The notes beneath the pieces are model-generated. The model saw nothing but the letters and a program-made list of their open reading frames with translations, searched no databases and had not been told where the DNA came from. The translations under genes were made by a program, and so were the position numbers. Below, in pieces: positions 54,061 to 62,882 of a stretch of DNA of 64,000 nt. The stretch is from NCBI GenBank assembly GCA_017303835.1, contig JAFLBI010000001.1, positions 1,798,001-1,862,000 on the forward strand, given 5' to 3'. The stretch is from Chitinophagales bacterium (GTDB lineage Bacteria; Bacteroidota; Bacteroidia; Chitinophagales; Chitinophagaceae). Within the stretch, counting starts at the first letter, position 1, and every line of letters starts with the position of its first letter.

Positions 54061-54095
54061 GTATATACTAAAATAGCATTAATATACTTATTTAG
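54061..54095. promoter_or_regulatory. AT-rich inverted repeats between the InsA-like gene and acs
   Basis: The 126-bp gap contains GTATATAC (54061-54068, itself palindromic), paired at a distance with ATATAC (54082-54087), and CTAAAATA (54068-54075) opposite TATTTAG (54089-54095). These are possible operator half-sites for the InsA-like protein or another regulator of acs. Confidence 0.35.
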
Positions 54096-54170
54096 CAAAA
54101 TATAGTTTTCATGGCTTGTTCTTACGATTTTTCTATCCGTACTTAGACCTGCCTTAAAACAACGATTGTT

Positions 54171-56108
54171 ATGTCATACCCTTATCAGATCAAGAGTCTG
54201 GATGATTACCGCCAGCAATACCAACAAAGCATTGATGACCCCGTGGGCTTCTGGGCCGGCATTGCCGAACACTTTCAGTGGAAGCAAAAATGGGAGAATG
54301 TGCTGGATTGGAATTTCAAGGAACCCAAAGTAGAATGGTTCAAAGGTGCCAAGCTGAATATCACAGAGAACTGTTTAGACAGACACCTGGAGAAATACGG
54401 AGACTATCCAGCTATTATCTGGGAACCCAATGATCCGGAAGAACATCACCGCATTCTTACGTATAAAAAACTGTACGAGAAAGTTTGTCAGTTTGCCCAT
54501 GTGCTTAAGAACAATGGTGTGCAAAAGGGCGATCGCGTTTGCATCTATATGGGTATGATTCCTGAATTGGCCATTGCTGTATTGGCTTGCGCGAGAATTG
54601 GCGCCATACATTCTGTGATCTTCGGAGGCTTTAGTGCGCAAAGCATTGCTGATCGCTTGTACGATGCACAAGCAGAATATATTGTTACCTGTGATGGTGC
54701 TTATCGCGGACAAAAAGATATTCCACTCAAGAGTGTGATCGATGATGCATTGATTGGCAACAGAACTGTGAAACGCGTAATCGTTTGTACCAGAACACGC
54801 ACGCCTGTTTCCATGATCAAAGGACGCGATGTGTGGTGGGAAGATGAACTGAAAAAAATAGAAACCCTAGGTCTGCACGATTTTGAAGCAGAACCCATGG
54901 ATGCAGAAGACCCGCTCTTCATTCTATACACTTCGGGTTCAACTGGCAAACCAAAAGGTGTGGTGCATGCATGCGCTGGATACATGATCTATACCAACTA
55001 CACATTTGTAAACGTATTTCAATACCAGCCGGGTGATATTCATTTCTGCACGGCGGATATCGGTTGGATTACAGGACACAGCTATATTTTGTACGGACCG
55101 CTTAGTGCAGGTGCTACCACTTTAATGTTTGAAGGTGTACCTACTTGGCCTGATGCGGGCAGGTTCTGGAATATTGTTGACAAATACAAAGTGAATATTC
55201 TCTACACAGCACCCACAGCCATCAGAAGTTTGATGGGTTTTGGCTTGGGCCCCGTGCATGGCCACGACCTCAGCAGTTTGAAAGTATTGGGTACGGTTGG
55301 TGAACCCATCAACGAAGAAGCCTGGCATTGGTATCATGAACATATTGGCAAGGGCAAATGCCCAATCGTTGATACCTGGTGGCAAACAGAAACAGGTGGT
55401 GTGTTGATTTCGAATCTTGCAGGTATTACACCGGATAAAGCCAGTTGGGCAACCTTGCCCTTACCGGGTGTTCAACCCATTCTCGTAGATGAAAATGGCA
55501 AAGAAGTAACTGAAATGACGGATGGTGTCATTAAGGGAAACCTCTGTATTAAACATCCCTGGCCATCAACTATCAGAACCACTTATGGTGATCATGAAAG
55601 ATGTAGAACCAATTATTTCGCAACTTATGAAGACCTATACTTCACAGGTGATGGCGCTTTAAAAGATGCCGATGGTAATTACCGCATTACTGGTCGCGTT
55701 GATGATGTATTGAACGTGAGTGGCCACCGCATCGGCACTGCAGAAGTGGAAAATGCCATCAATATGCACTCAGGTGTGGTGGAAAGTGCTGTAGTGGGCT
55801 ATCCGCATGAAGTAAAAGGACAAGGCATTTATGCTTATGTGATTTATCAAGGCTCGCATGGCGCAGATACACATGGAACAGGCGACTTAGTAAGAAAAGA
55901 TATCCTACAAACAGTAACACGTATCATCGGCCCAATCGCTAAGCCGGATAAGATTCAGTTTGTCAGTGGACTGCCAAAAACAAGGAGCGGTAAAATCATG
56001 CGTCGAATTCTGCGCAAGATTGCTGAAGGTGAAACAGAAAATCTCGGCGATATCACTACCCTGTTGGATCCAGGTGTGGTGGATGAAATCAAACGTGGCA
56101 AACTATAA
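54171..56108 (+). CDS. acs: acetyl-CoA synthetase
   Basis: This 645-residue AMP-forming acetate-CoA ligase has ARIGAIHSVIFGGFSAQSIADRL, P-loop YTSGSTGKPKGVVH (about 250-260), acetate-pocket and signature WWQTETGG, TGDGALKDADGNYRITGRVDDVLNVSGHRIGTAE and the C-terminal catalytic Lys in PKTRSGKIMRRILRKIA. It turns acetate into acetyl-CoA. It is separate from, and much closer to classical Acs than, the receiver-fused synthetase at 44892-47195. It is divergent from the InsA-like gene and followed by a strong terminator. Confidence 0.96.
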   Translation: MSYPYQIKSLDDYRQQYQQSIDDPVGFWAGIAEHFQWKQKWENVLDWNFKEPKVEWFKGAKLNITENCLDRHLEKYGDYPAIIWEPNDPEEHHRILTYKKLYEKVCQFAHVLKNNGVQKGDRVCIYMGMIPELAIAVLACARIGAIHSVIFGGFSAQSIADRLYDAQAEYIVTCDGAYRGQKDIPLKSVIDDALIGNRTVKRVIVCTRTRTPVSMIKGRDVWWEDELKKIETLGLHDFEAEPMDAEDPLFILYTSGSTGKPKGVVHACAGYMIYTNYTFVNVFQYQPGDIHFCTADIGWITGHSYILYGPLSAGATTLMFEGVPTWPDAGRFWNIVDKYKVNILYTAPTAIRSLMGFGLGPVHGHDLSSLKVLGTVGEPINEEAWHWYHEHIGKGKCPIVDTWWQTETGGVLISNLAGITPDKASWATLPLPGVQPILVDENGKEVTEMTDGVIKGNLCIKHPWPSTIRTTYGDHERCRTNYFATYEDLYFTGDGALKDADGNYRITGRVDDVLNVSGHRIGTAEVENAINMHSGVVESAVVGYPHEVKGQGIYAYVIYQGSHGADTHGTGDLVRKDILQTVTRIIGPIAKPDKIQFVSGLPKTRSGKIMRRILRKIAEGETENLGDITTLLDPGVVDEIKRGKL

Positions 56109-56114
56109 ATACAG

Positions 56115-56137
56115 AAAAGGGGCTTTCGCCCCTTTTT
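56115..56137 (+). terminator. intrinsic terminator of acs
   Basis: AAAAGGGGC-TTTC-GCCCCTTTT is a perfect 9-bp stem followed by a T, immediately after the acs stop. The A-rich and T-rich arms make it usable on both strands. Confidence 0.85.
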
Positions 56138-56171
56138 GATTCATCCTAACTAAAAAACAGACACTACTGTA

Positions 56172-56993
56172 TTAAAATCGGTACCCAAGCACTAGATCTA
56201 AACGAGTAGTCTTGTTATTATTGGTACCCATATCAATTACTCGCGTATAATCTATACCAACATTAAAGCCTTGTGAAGTCAATAATTCCAGAGATAAATG
56301 TGCCAAATGCGGTTTCTGGTATTGATCATTCTTAACAGCATCACTAACACTCACCAGCCTGTATACACCAACTGTATAGGTCGTCAGTGTCTGCAGCACT
56401 AGCTTATCTGAAATAGCGTAATCATAGAAGAAAGAGGGGCCAACACCATAGTATAAGCCTTGTGGCTCAATCGTTTTACCATTAATCAATTGTCCCAGAT
56501 TATTACGCTCAAAATTGTGCGACCCAATCACGAAATCGTTCACATTAAAACCTATTGCTGCACTACTTCTTGTTGGCTTTTTAATATTCCAACCCCAACT
56601 GCCAAAACCAAGCAAATGAGATAGGGTTGATTCTTCTTTTCGCTGCACATTTGAGGCATCTTTCAAAACTGCACCCAATAGCGAAAACATATCCCCAACA
56701 CTTTTATTTTGCCAATAGAATCTTTTCCTACCCTTTTCAAGATTATATCGCTTTGAGGATATTTTAAATGAAATAGCTGTTTTCTGATGACTTGCAGGAT
56801 AGGGCGCTCCAGGGTTTGATAAATTGGTAACCAATAAGCCAATATCGAAATGACTACCCCCATAAAAGTCTTTCTTCTTTTTTGTACCGTATTTAAAGTC
56901 GGCCAATTGCTGGGCACTTGACTCTTGCACTAAAAAGAACAAGCTAAATAAAACACAAATTGCGATTGGGTATGTTATAGCGATTTTCCTCAT
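56172..56993 (-). CDS. outer-membrane beta-barrel protein of unknown function
   Basis: This 273-residue protein has a signal peptide ending QESSAQ. The mature part has alternating beta-strand segments (GGSHFDIGLLVTNLS, HLAHLSLELLTSQGFNVGIDYTRVID) and ends KTTRLDLVLGYRF, with the terminal Phe of outer-membrane barrels. No family is recognised. It follows the 57031-58074 gene by 37 bp on the same strand, and the two probably share the promoter that contains the 58121-58140 palindrome. Confidence 0.7.
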   Translation of the reverse strand: MRKIAITYPIAICVLFSLFFLVQESSAQQLADFKYGTKKKKDFYGGSHFDIGLLVTNLSNPGAPYPASHQKTAISFKISSKRYNLEKGRKRFYWQNKSVGDMFSLLGAVLKDASNVQRKEESTLSHLLGFGSWGWNIKKPTRSSAAIGFNVNDFVIGSHNFERNNLGQLINGKTIEPQGLYYGVGPSFFYDYAISDKLVLQTLTTYTVGVYRLVSVSDAVKNDQYQKPHLAHLSLELLTSQGFNVGIDYTRVIDMGTNNNKTTRLDLVLGYRF

Positions 56994-57030
56994 GAAATAT
57001 TGATTTAATCTATCCTTGCTACGATACCAA

Positions 57031-58074
57031 CTATTTCAAATTGCTGGCAATCTCTGCCCAAACTGCATCCATGTATTTCTTCGCTGCTGCCACAACGGCT
57101 GCCTTATACTTAGAAGAATTCACTTCAACTGCATGCACTTTACTCATAAAGCGATTGTCTACATCATAGACGCGGAAGAAACCTGCGTCTGTACCCCAAT
57201 CTACTTTTGCTGTTTCTTCTGATTTGAATTTCTGCTTTGGAATGACATCTCCAATCTCAATTGGCTTTTTCAGCATCCAGTTACCCACATTGATATTGGC
57301 CATGCTCTGCTTGGCATTCAAAGCAATTAATGTTGCACCACTACTCTCAAAGCCAACAGTGCCCGATGTATTTAACCAATCATTGCCAATCTGTAACCCT
57401 GTTTCAGCCACCACTTTGGCACCACCACCCAAACGGCCCAATAATTTACTACCGCCCGATTCTGCCTCGTGAGCAAAAGGCACAGCAATATTCACCGCCA
57501 ATACGATAGCCCCCCCGAGCTGTTTGGACAGCGGCTGCGCCTTGCTCAAAAAGCCACCTTTTTCCTTGCCATCATCCCTTGTAGCTTTTACCAAATATTC
57601 ATATCCGGCAGGTGATACCGTTACATATCCATCGAACTGCGATTGGTTCAATGCACCACCGGCTTTACGCTGCCAGCCCTGCATTTCATCTGTTGCAGCT
57701 GCAGCATCTACAGACACCAATTCATACCCCGCAGCTTTAACCTTTTCTGTCAAATCTTTGTAGGCCTCATTCACGATATCTACCAAATCCTGCTCTTGCA
57801 AACCTTTCAATCCTATTGACAAATTAGCTTCCACATCACTCTTATAGCTTCTGGTATATTCACTACCACCACGGAATCCGCCCACTTTACGCTCCTTATC
57901 CAGATACAGTGTTTGAAAATTGAAACGGAACTGACTGATATAAATCTTCTTAGGCGCATCGTCTAGCTTTTTCAAGCCATAATTATTGACCGTTTTTAAG
58001 TCAACTTCTCCTATTGATTGTGCATTTGCAGCAAAGAATGAGAGCGAAATGAATAGTGCAAATATTCTACGCAT
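57031..58074 (-). CDS. exported protein of unknown function
   Basis: This 347-residue protein has a signal peptide (MRRIFALFISLSFFAANAQ). The middle part has a hydrophobic stretch (GGAIVLAVNIAVPFA) and Gly-rich KLLGRLGGGAKVVAETGLQIG. The end is helical and Lys/Ala-rich (SSKYKAAVVAAAKKYMDAVWAEIASNLK). I recognise no domain. The ATG at 58074 is chosen over 58149, since the latter frame would run through the palindrome. It lies directly downstream of the NarL-type regulator gene and its palindromic site. Confidence 0.68.
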   Translation of the reverse strand: MRRIFALFISLSFFAANAQSIGEVDLKTVNNYGLKKLDDAPKKIYISQFRFNFQTLYLDKERKVGGFRGGSEYTRSYKSDVEANLSIGLKGLQEQDLVDIVNEAYKDLTEKVKAAGYELVSVDAAAATDEMQGWQRKAGGALNQSQFDGYVTVSPAGYEYLVKATRDDGKEKGGFLSKAQPLSKQLGGAIVLAVNIAVPFAHEAESGGSKLLGRLGGGAKVVAETGLQIGNDWLNTSGTVGFESSGATLIALNAKQSMANINVGNWMLKKPIEIGDVIPKQKFKSEETAKVDWGTDAGFFRVYDVDNRFMSKVHAVEVNSSKYKAAVVAAAKKYMDAVWAEIASNLK

Positions 58075-58120
58075 AATTTTGGTTTTAAACGTGAAACTAT
58101 TATGCGAGTGGAACCTGAAC

Positions 58121-58140
58121 AATACAGCAAATGCTGTATT
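58121..58140. promoter_or_regulatory. 20-bp palindrome AATACAGCAAATGCTGTATT, copy 1
   Basis: Perfect 9-bp arms AATACAGCA and TGCTGTATT around AA. It lies 46 bp upstream of the 57031-58074 start and touches the stop codon of the regulator gene. The identical 20-mer occurs again at 58841-58860. A probable operator. Confidence 0.7.
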
Positions 58141-58805
58141 TACACCCATTTGTACTTATGGGCCAATAAGATTGCCTGTGCTTTGGAATTGATATGCAAC
58201 TTCTCGTAGATTCTACTAATATGTGTGCGTACGGTTTGCGGACTTATAAATAATTGTGTGGCGATGGCTTTATAGTCCTTACCCTCGACTAACAGCTTTA
58301 AGAGCTCCTGCTCTCGATCAGTAAGCGTATCCATCACAGAAGATTCTTTAGCAACTGCAGTGGGTTTTTGGCTGTCTTTCAGCCACTGTAAAGTTTTCCG
58401 GGCTATAGCCGGACTCATTGGCGCGCCATTAAGACTGTAGGCGTTCACAATAGCATCATGCAGCATACTGGCAGCATCATCTTTCAGTAAATAGCCACAA
58501 GCACCTGCTTTGATGGCTTCGAAAATTTTCTCATCATCATCAAATACAGTCAACACCAAAAACTTGGTAGAAGAAAAGCGAATACTCGCTACAGCAATGG
58601 TTTCAATGCCATTCATCACGGGCATATCAATATCCATTAATACCAAATCCGGATATTGCTCCTCAGCCAACCCCTGCATCTGTGCCAGAAAATCTTCGCC
58701 ATGCACAGCTTCCAGCACAATCTGTATATCAGACTCCTGCTCCAGGCTTTGCCGGATTGTCTTTCTATTGACCAATCTGTCATCTACTATTGCAACACGA
58801 ATCAT
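58140..58805 (-). CDS. response regulator, NarL/LuxR family
   Basis: This 221-residue regulator has a receiver domain with Asp8/Asp9 (AIVDDRLVN), phosphoacceptor Asp58 (VLMDIDMPVMNG), Thr in KFLVLTVFDD and Lys in GYLLKDDA. The C-terminal HTH has LTDREQELLKLLVEGKDYKAIATQLFISPQTVRTHISRIYEKLHINSKAQA. It is divergent from a propeller histidine kinase. The same 20-bp palindrome lies just downstream of its stop and in its own upstream region, so it is likely to bind both. Confidence 0.93.
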   Translation of the reverse strand: MIRVAIVDDRLVNRKTIRQSLEQESDIQIVLEAVHGEDFLAQMQGLAEEQYPDLVLMDIDMPVMNGIETIAVASIRFSSTKFLVLTVFDDDEKIFEAIKAGACGYLLKDDAASMLHDAIVNAYSLNGAPMSPAIARKTLQWLKDSQKPTAVAKESSVMDTLTDREQELLKLLVEGKDYKAIATQLFISPQTVRTHISRIYEKLHINSKAQAILLAHKYKWV

Positions 58806-58840
58806 CTGATATAAAATTCACGAAAGATGTATGGTACCGC

Positions 58841-58860
58841 AATACAGCAAATGCTGTATT
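58841..58860. promoter_or_regulatory. 20-bp palindrome AATACAGCAAATGCTGTATT, copy 2
   Basis: Identical to copy 1, with shared flanks C before and TTA-type bases after (CAATACAGC...GTATTTA). It is centred in the 92-bp divergent gap between the NarL-type regulator and the histidine kinase, 37 bp before the kinase ATG. Confidence 0.7.
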
Positions 58861-58885
58861 TATACGGTCATGATGATAAATGTAT

Positions 58886-58893
58886 TAATTTAA
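58886..58893 (+). promoter_or_regulatory. -7 box TAATTTAA of the propeller histidine kinase
   Basis: TAATTTAA is a loose match to TANNTTTG, followed by AGCC and the ATG at 58898. The palindrome copy 2 lies 25 bp upstream, where an activator would bind. Confidence 0.35.
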
Positions 58894-58897
58894 AGCC

Positions 58898-61819
58898 ATG
58901 CGTTTGTCGTGTTTATTGATTTATCTAATACTTGTTCAATGGGCTGATGCTAAGGATGCGCTGCGCGTGCTTAATACACGAAACGGGCTTTCTCAAAATG
59001 CGGTAACCTGCATTTATCAAGACAAAAAAGGGTTTCTATGGGTGGGTACACAAGATGGATTAAACAGGTACGATGGATATCAATTCAAATACTATAAATA
59101 CAATCCAGAAGATAGCAGTTCTATTAGCGACCAATTCATTACGGCTATTGCTGAAGACGGTAAGGGTGAATTATGGATAGGTACACGCCACGGGCTCAAT
59201 CGCTTTAATAGCAACACAGAAAAGTTTACACGCTATTTCCCTGACACTTCGCTAAAGCAGGCTTTTCAGTACGCATTCACTAGTCTGATAAGACTGCCTA
59301 ATGGTAACCTGATTATGTCAAGCCAAAACGACATTCTCTGCTGGGACATACAACGTCAGTCATTGTACCCAATCATGAGACCAAAAGACTTGCCTACCAA
59401 CTTTACTGTACATCGTAACAAACTAATATACGGGCATCAAAATGCGGTTGCTCAGCTACCAATTCAGCATGCCAAAGACACCAATATCTTGTTTCAGAAA
59501 AATGCTGATCTCACTACTATGTATTCAGATGGTCGTCGCATTTGGATGATAATGAAAACACCTGCAGGTAGTTACCAAGTAAAGCTTGCTGATGGCGAAG
59601 AAACTGATCGTACAATCAACAGTATTCAACTCAATCGCAGAATCAACCATATCGGTTTTGATTTGCAAAAAAATGCGTGGATTGCTACTACAAAAGGACT
59701 AATCGTTGCAGATAGTAATGGCGTGCTATTGAAAAATCAACCAGCTATTCCTGCCAATGATGAAGTGCTCTACACCTATGCATCAAAAGAGGGTATTATC
59801 TGGATTGGCTTTGCCAACAAAGGTCTTGGGCAGTACAACACCAGCTCAGGTTTGTTTGAAGTGATCAAACCCAATGGTAATGACCCTGTACTTTGTGCCC
59901 ATACAGATCAGGAAGGAAATACTTGGATTGGCTCCAGCAGCGGATTGTATGTACAACAGAAAACAAGCAAGCTGTTGAAGAAAATATCTGGAGAGAGTTA
60001 TTCCGCTATCACCAGAGATCGTAATGGTTTTCTTTGGCTGGGCTCAAAGGAATGGGGGCTTGTAAAAATGACTAAACAAGGAAATGTTCTTCAAAAATTC
60101 ACACAGCAAAACAGTCCACTCACCGCTAACACCATCTTCCATTTATATTATGATCAAAACAGCAATAGGCTTTTTATTTCAACGATAGCTGGGTTAAATA
60201 TACTTGAGCTTACAAGCAACAAATGGACAAAACTTCTCGGTAAGTCAATTTTAATACCTAACGGCCTCCTTACTGGCAACTATTTTCTGCATTGCTTCAC
60301 CGACAGTAGAAAATTCACTTGGGTAAGTAATAATAGCGGATTAAATGGTTTGGATAGCAATCTACAAGTACGCTACAGTTTTCCCAGTAATACAGATAAT
60401 GAATCTTTTATTAAAAGAACCATTGTTACCGGCACGGCTGAAGATAAACGAGGCAATATATGGATTGCCACACTGAGTAGCGGTGTGTATCGGTTCAATA
60501 ATGGAAAACACACGCAATACAATATTCAGAATGGTTTACTGAGTAATGTAGTCTATGGCGTGATGAGTGATACCATGGACAATGTCTGGATTGCCACTAG
60601 TGCAGGCCTGCATTTACTCAACAGCAAAACTGGCCATATCAGACAGTTCAATGAGGATAATGATTTAAGCGCCAGAGATTTTGTGCTAGGTAGCATGCAA
60701 AAAGAACCTAATGGTAATATTCTAATTGCTAGTCCGGAAGGACTGATTCGTATTAAGCCAAATGCCTACAAAGAACAGAAAGCCATTTACCAACCCTATC
60801 TTACTTCAGCAAGCATCAATTATTCCCCTGCCGGTATTTATGATCGTTACACATTGAGCGAGCAGGACAAATCAATTTCCTTCGAATTTGCTGCACCTGC
60901 ATTTTTACATGCGGCCCAAATAATATACCAGTACCGATTCTCGGGTGTATCTGATCAATGGATTACTGTTACAGCTGATCAACGACAAATCAGTTTTACC
61001 AATCTGCCTTACCAAGTATCTGTGCTTGAATTAAGGTGCGCAAGCGACCCTGCTCAACTAAATAGCGCCCCTGTTACACGAATTAGTATTGAACGTATTC
61101 CTCCATTCTGGAGAAGACCTGTCTTCATTTTACTGTGCATCGCTTTAACCATTATTGGTATTGTGTACTTTGTACGATTCATCACCAAACAAAAACTGGC
61201 ACAGGAACTGAAGAAGGCAGAACTGAAACAAACTATTTTAAAAGAGCGGGAAAGAATCTCTCGCGATTTGCACGATCATTTGGGTGCTTATGCTGCTGCC
61301 ATCAAAAACAATGTGGTACAACTACAGAAACAGCATGGCGATGAGCCTTCTTTATTACAATTGAAAGAAAATGCCGACGAGATGGTGCAATCACTCAGAG
61401 AAACCATCTGGGCTTTACAGCATGAACAGATTTCTATTACATCGCTAAGCGATCGCTTTAAACAATTGATCAATAAGATTGCGCCTAATTATCCCGATAA
61501 ACAAATAGCGTTGAGCGAAAAGATTGAAACAGCAAGATTATTAAGTCCGAACGAAGGCATTCAATTGTTGCGCATCATGCAGGAAGCTTTAACCAATGCG
61601 CTTCGGCATGCAGCAGCCACCGAAATCAATATCGTTATTGAGTCTGACAGCAAATTAACTGTAACTGTTACAGATAACGGACAAGGATTTGATTTACATA
61701 CCCAAACATCAGGCTATGGCCTGCACAATATGCGGGAGCGTGCAGCTGAAGCTGGATTTCAACTACTAATTAAGAGTACACCTAAACAAGGTGGCACCAG
61801 TATTCAAATCAGTAGATAA
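58898..61819 (+). CDS. two-component propeller sensor histidine kinase
   Basis: This 973-residue membrane sensor has a signal peptide (MRLSCLLIYLILVQWADA), two beta-propeller blocks of regulator repeats (about 25-640; motifs such as GFLWVGTQDGLNRYDGYQF, GELWIGTRHGLNRFN, GNTWIGSSSGLYV, GNIWIATLSSGVYRF), a Y_Y_Y domain (about 650-735, FEFAAPAFLHAAQIIYQYRFSG) and one transmembrane helix (about 745-765). The kinase is of the HisKA_3 type with His792 (ERERISRDLHDHLGAYAAAI) and HATPase (MQEALTNALRHA, TDNGQGFD, GYGLHNMRERA). The ligand is unknown; related sensors read out polysaccharides. It is divergent from the NarL-type regulator, its probable partner. Confidence 0.92.
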   Translation: MRLSCLLIYLILVQWADAKDALRVLNTRNGLSQNAVTCIYQDKKGFLWVGTQDGLNRYDGYQFKYYKYNPEDSSSISDQFITAIAEDGKGELWIGTRHGLNRFNSNTEKFTRYFPDTSLKQAFQYAFTSLIRLPNGNLIMSSQNDILCWDIQRQSLYPIMRPKDLPTNFTVHRNKLIYGHQNAVAQLPIQHAKDTNILFQKNADLTTMYSDGRRIWMIMKTPAGSYQVKLADGEETDRTINSIQLNRRINHIGFDLQKNAWIATTKGLIVADSNGVLLKNQPAIPANDEVLYTYASKEGIIWIGFANKGLGQYNTSSGLFEVIKPNGNDPVLCAHTDQEGNTWIGSSSGLYVQQKTSKLLKKISGESYSAITRDRNGFLWLGSKEWGLVKMTKQGNVLQKFTQQNSPLTANTIFHLYYDQNSNRLFISTIAGLNILELTSNKWTKLLGKSILIPNGLLTGNYFLHCFTDSRKFTWVSNNSGLNGLDSNLQVRYSFPSNTDNESFIKRTIVTGTAEDKRGNIWIATLSSGVYRFNNGKHTQYNIQNGLLSNVVYGVMSDTMDNVWIATSAGLHLLNSKTGHIRQFNEDNDLSARDFVLGSMQKEPNGNILIASPEGLIRIKPNAYKEQKAIYQPYLTSASINYSPAGIYDRYTLSEQDKSISFEFAAPAFLHAAQIIYQYRFSGVSDQWITVTADQRQISFTNLPYQVSVLELRCASDPAQLNSAPVTRISIERIPPFWRRPVFILLCIALTIIGIVYFVRFITKQKLAQELKKAELKQTILKERERISRDLHDHLGAYAAAIKNNVVQLQKQHGDEPSLLQLKENADEMVQSLRETIWALQHEQISITSLSDRFKQLINKIAPNYPDKQIALSEKIETARLLSPNEGIQLLRIMQEALTNALRHAAATEINIVIESDSKLTVTVTDNGQGFDLHTQTSGYGLHNMRERAAEAGFQLLIKSTPKQGGTSIQISR

Positions 61820-62872
61820 TTATTGTACAACGATTCCGTATTTCTTCATCTGCTTTTCCATGATATAGAAAAACAAAGGTGGAAAATGTGCCAGAATCAT
61901 CATACCCGGATAGCCTGTTGGCATCTGTGGTGCATCATCATGGTGACGAAGAATTTGGTATTTTCTACTGGCCAAATAATGATGATCGCTGTGTCTGCTC
62001 AGTTCAAAAAGCATCAGTCGGCCAATCAGGTGATTACTATTCCAGCTATGTTCAGGCATGGCCCTTTCAAACTTGCCTGGTTCTATTTCCTTTCTGCGCA
62101 GTCCATAATGCTCGATATAATTCACCGTTTCCAGTAAGCCAATACCCAGCATAGCAGCAGCCAGATAGTAGAGCATAATTGTGGTACCAAATAACCAAGC
62201 AATCATGGCGATTAGGCCAATCTGAATGATGAGAAACCAAATCATTTCATTGTAGATACTGATCACAGGCTTACCTGCTTTACGTAAATCATTGTTTTCA
62301 ATATGCCAGGCACTGAGATAAGACATACCAATAGTTCTAGGATAGAATGCAAACAGGCTTTCACGCAAACGTGCAGAACTAGGATCATCATGTGTAGCCA
62401 CCCGTTTATGATGACCTTTATTATGTTCAATAATGAAATGCATGTACTGAGAAGTGAGTAAAAGCATTTTTGCCATAGTTTGCTCTATTTTATTCACTCG
62501 ATGTCCTAACTCATGTGCCACATTGATACCAAAAGCGCCGCACAACAAACCCATAGAAAAAATTCTTCCTGTAATATCTACCCAACTCAGTTCCTCCTGC
62601 TGAAATGAAAACAGGAATAAACCAAGGGCTGCATACTGAAGAGGCACTACCGCATAGAGTATCCAATCATAGACTGCATCCTGTTTGGCAACTTCTTCTT
62701 CAGCAGCACTCATATTTTTGGAATCTGGCTGAATAAATAATTCCAACAGCGGAATAAACACATATGCATAAAGTACAGGTGCAAAACATACCCAGCCTTT
62801 GCCTGTAAAAGCAAACCATGCCAATACAAACATTAGCAGAGGCGATAAATATTTAATGGCTCTAATGGGCAT
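61820..62872 (-). CDS. alkane 1-monooxygenase (AlkB-like), membrane non-haem diiron
   Basis: This 350-residue integral membrane diiron enzyme has at least four hydrophobic segments before the His boxes. His motifs are HELGHR, EHNKGHHKRVATHDDPSSAR, a His/Glu-containing NYIEHYGLRR and the last SRHSDHHYLASRKYQILRH, the AlkB pattern. It would hydroxylate terminal carbons of alkanes or fatty acids; no rubredoxin is in the window. Its stop directly abuts the stop of the convergent histidine kinase. It is followed upstream (higher coordinates) by the OPT gene on the same strand, 10 bp away, so they may be cotranscribed. Confidence 0.88.
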   Translation of the reverse strand: MPIRAIKYLSPLLMFVLAWFAFTGKGWVCFAPVLYAYVFIPLLELFIQPDSKNMSAAEEEVAKQDAVYDWILYAVVPLQYAALGLFLFSFQQEELSWVDITGRIFSMGLLCGAFGINVAHELGHRVNKIEQTMAKMLLLTSQYMHFIIEHNKGHHKRVATHDDPSSARLRESLFAFYPRTIGMSYLSAWHIENNDLRKAGKPVISIYNEMIWFLIIQIGLIAMIAWLFGTTIMLYYLAAAMLGIGLLETVNYIEHYGLRRKEIEPGKFERAMPEHSWNSNHLIGRLMLFELSRHSDHHYLASRKYQILRHHDDAPQMPTGYPGMMILAHFPPLFFYIMEKQMKKYGIVVQ

Positions 62873-62882
62873 ATCAATTAAT

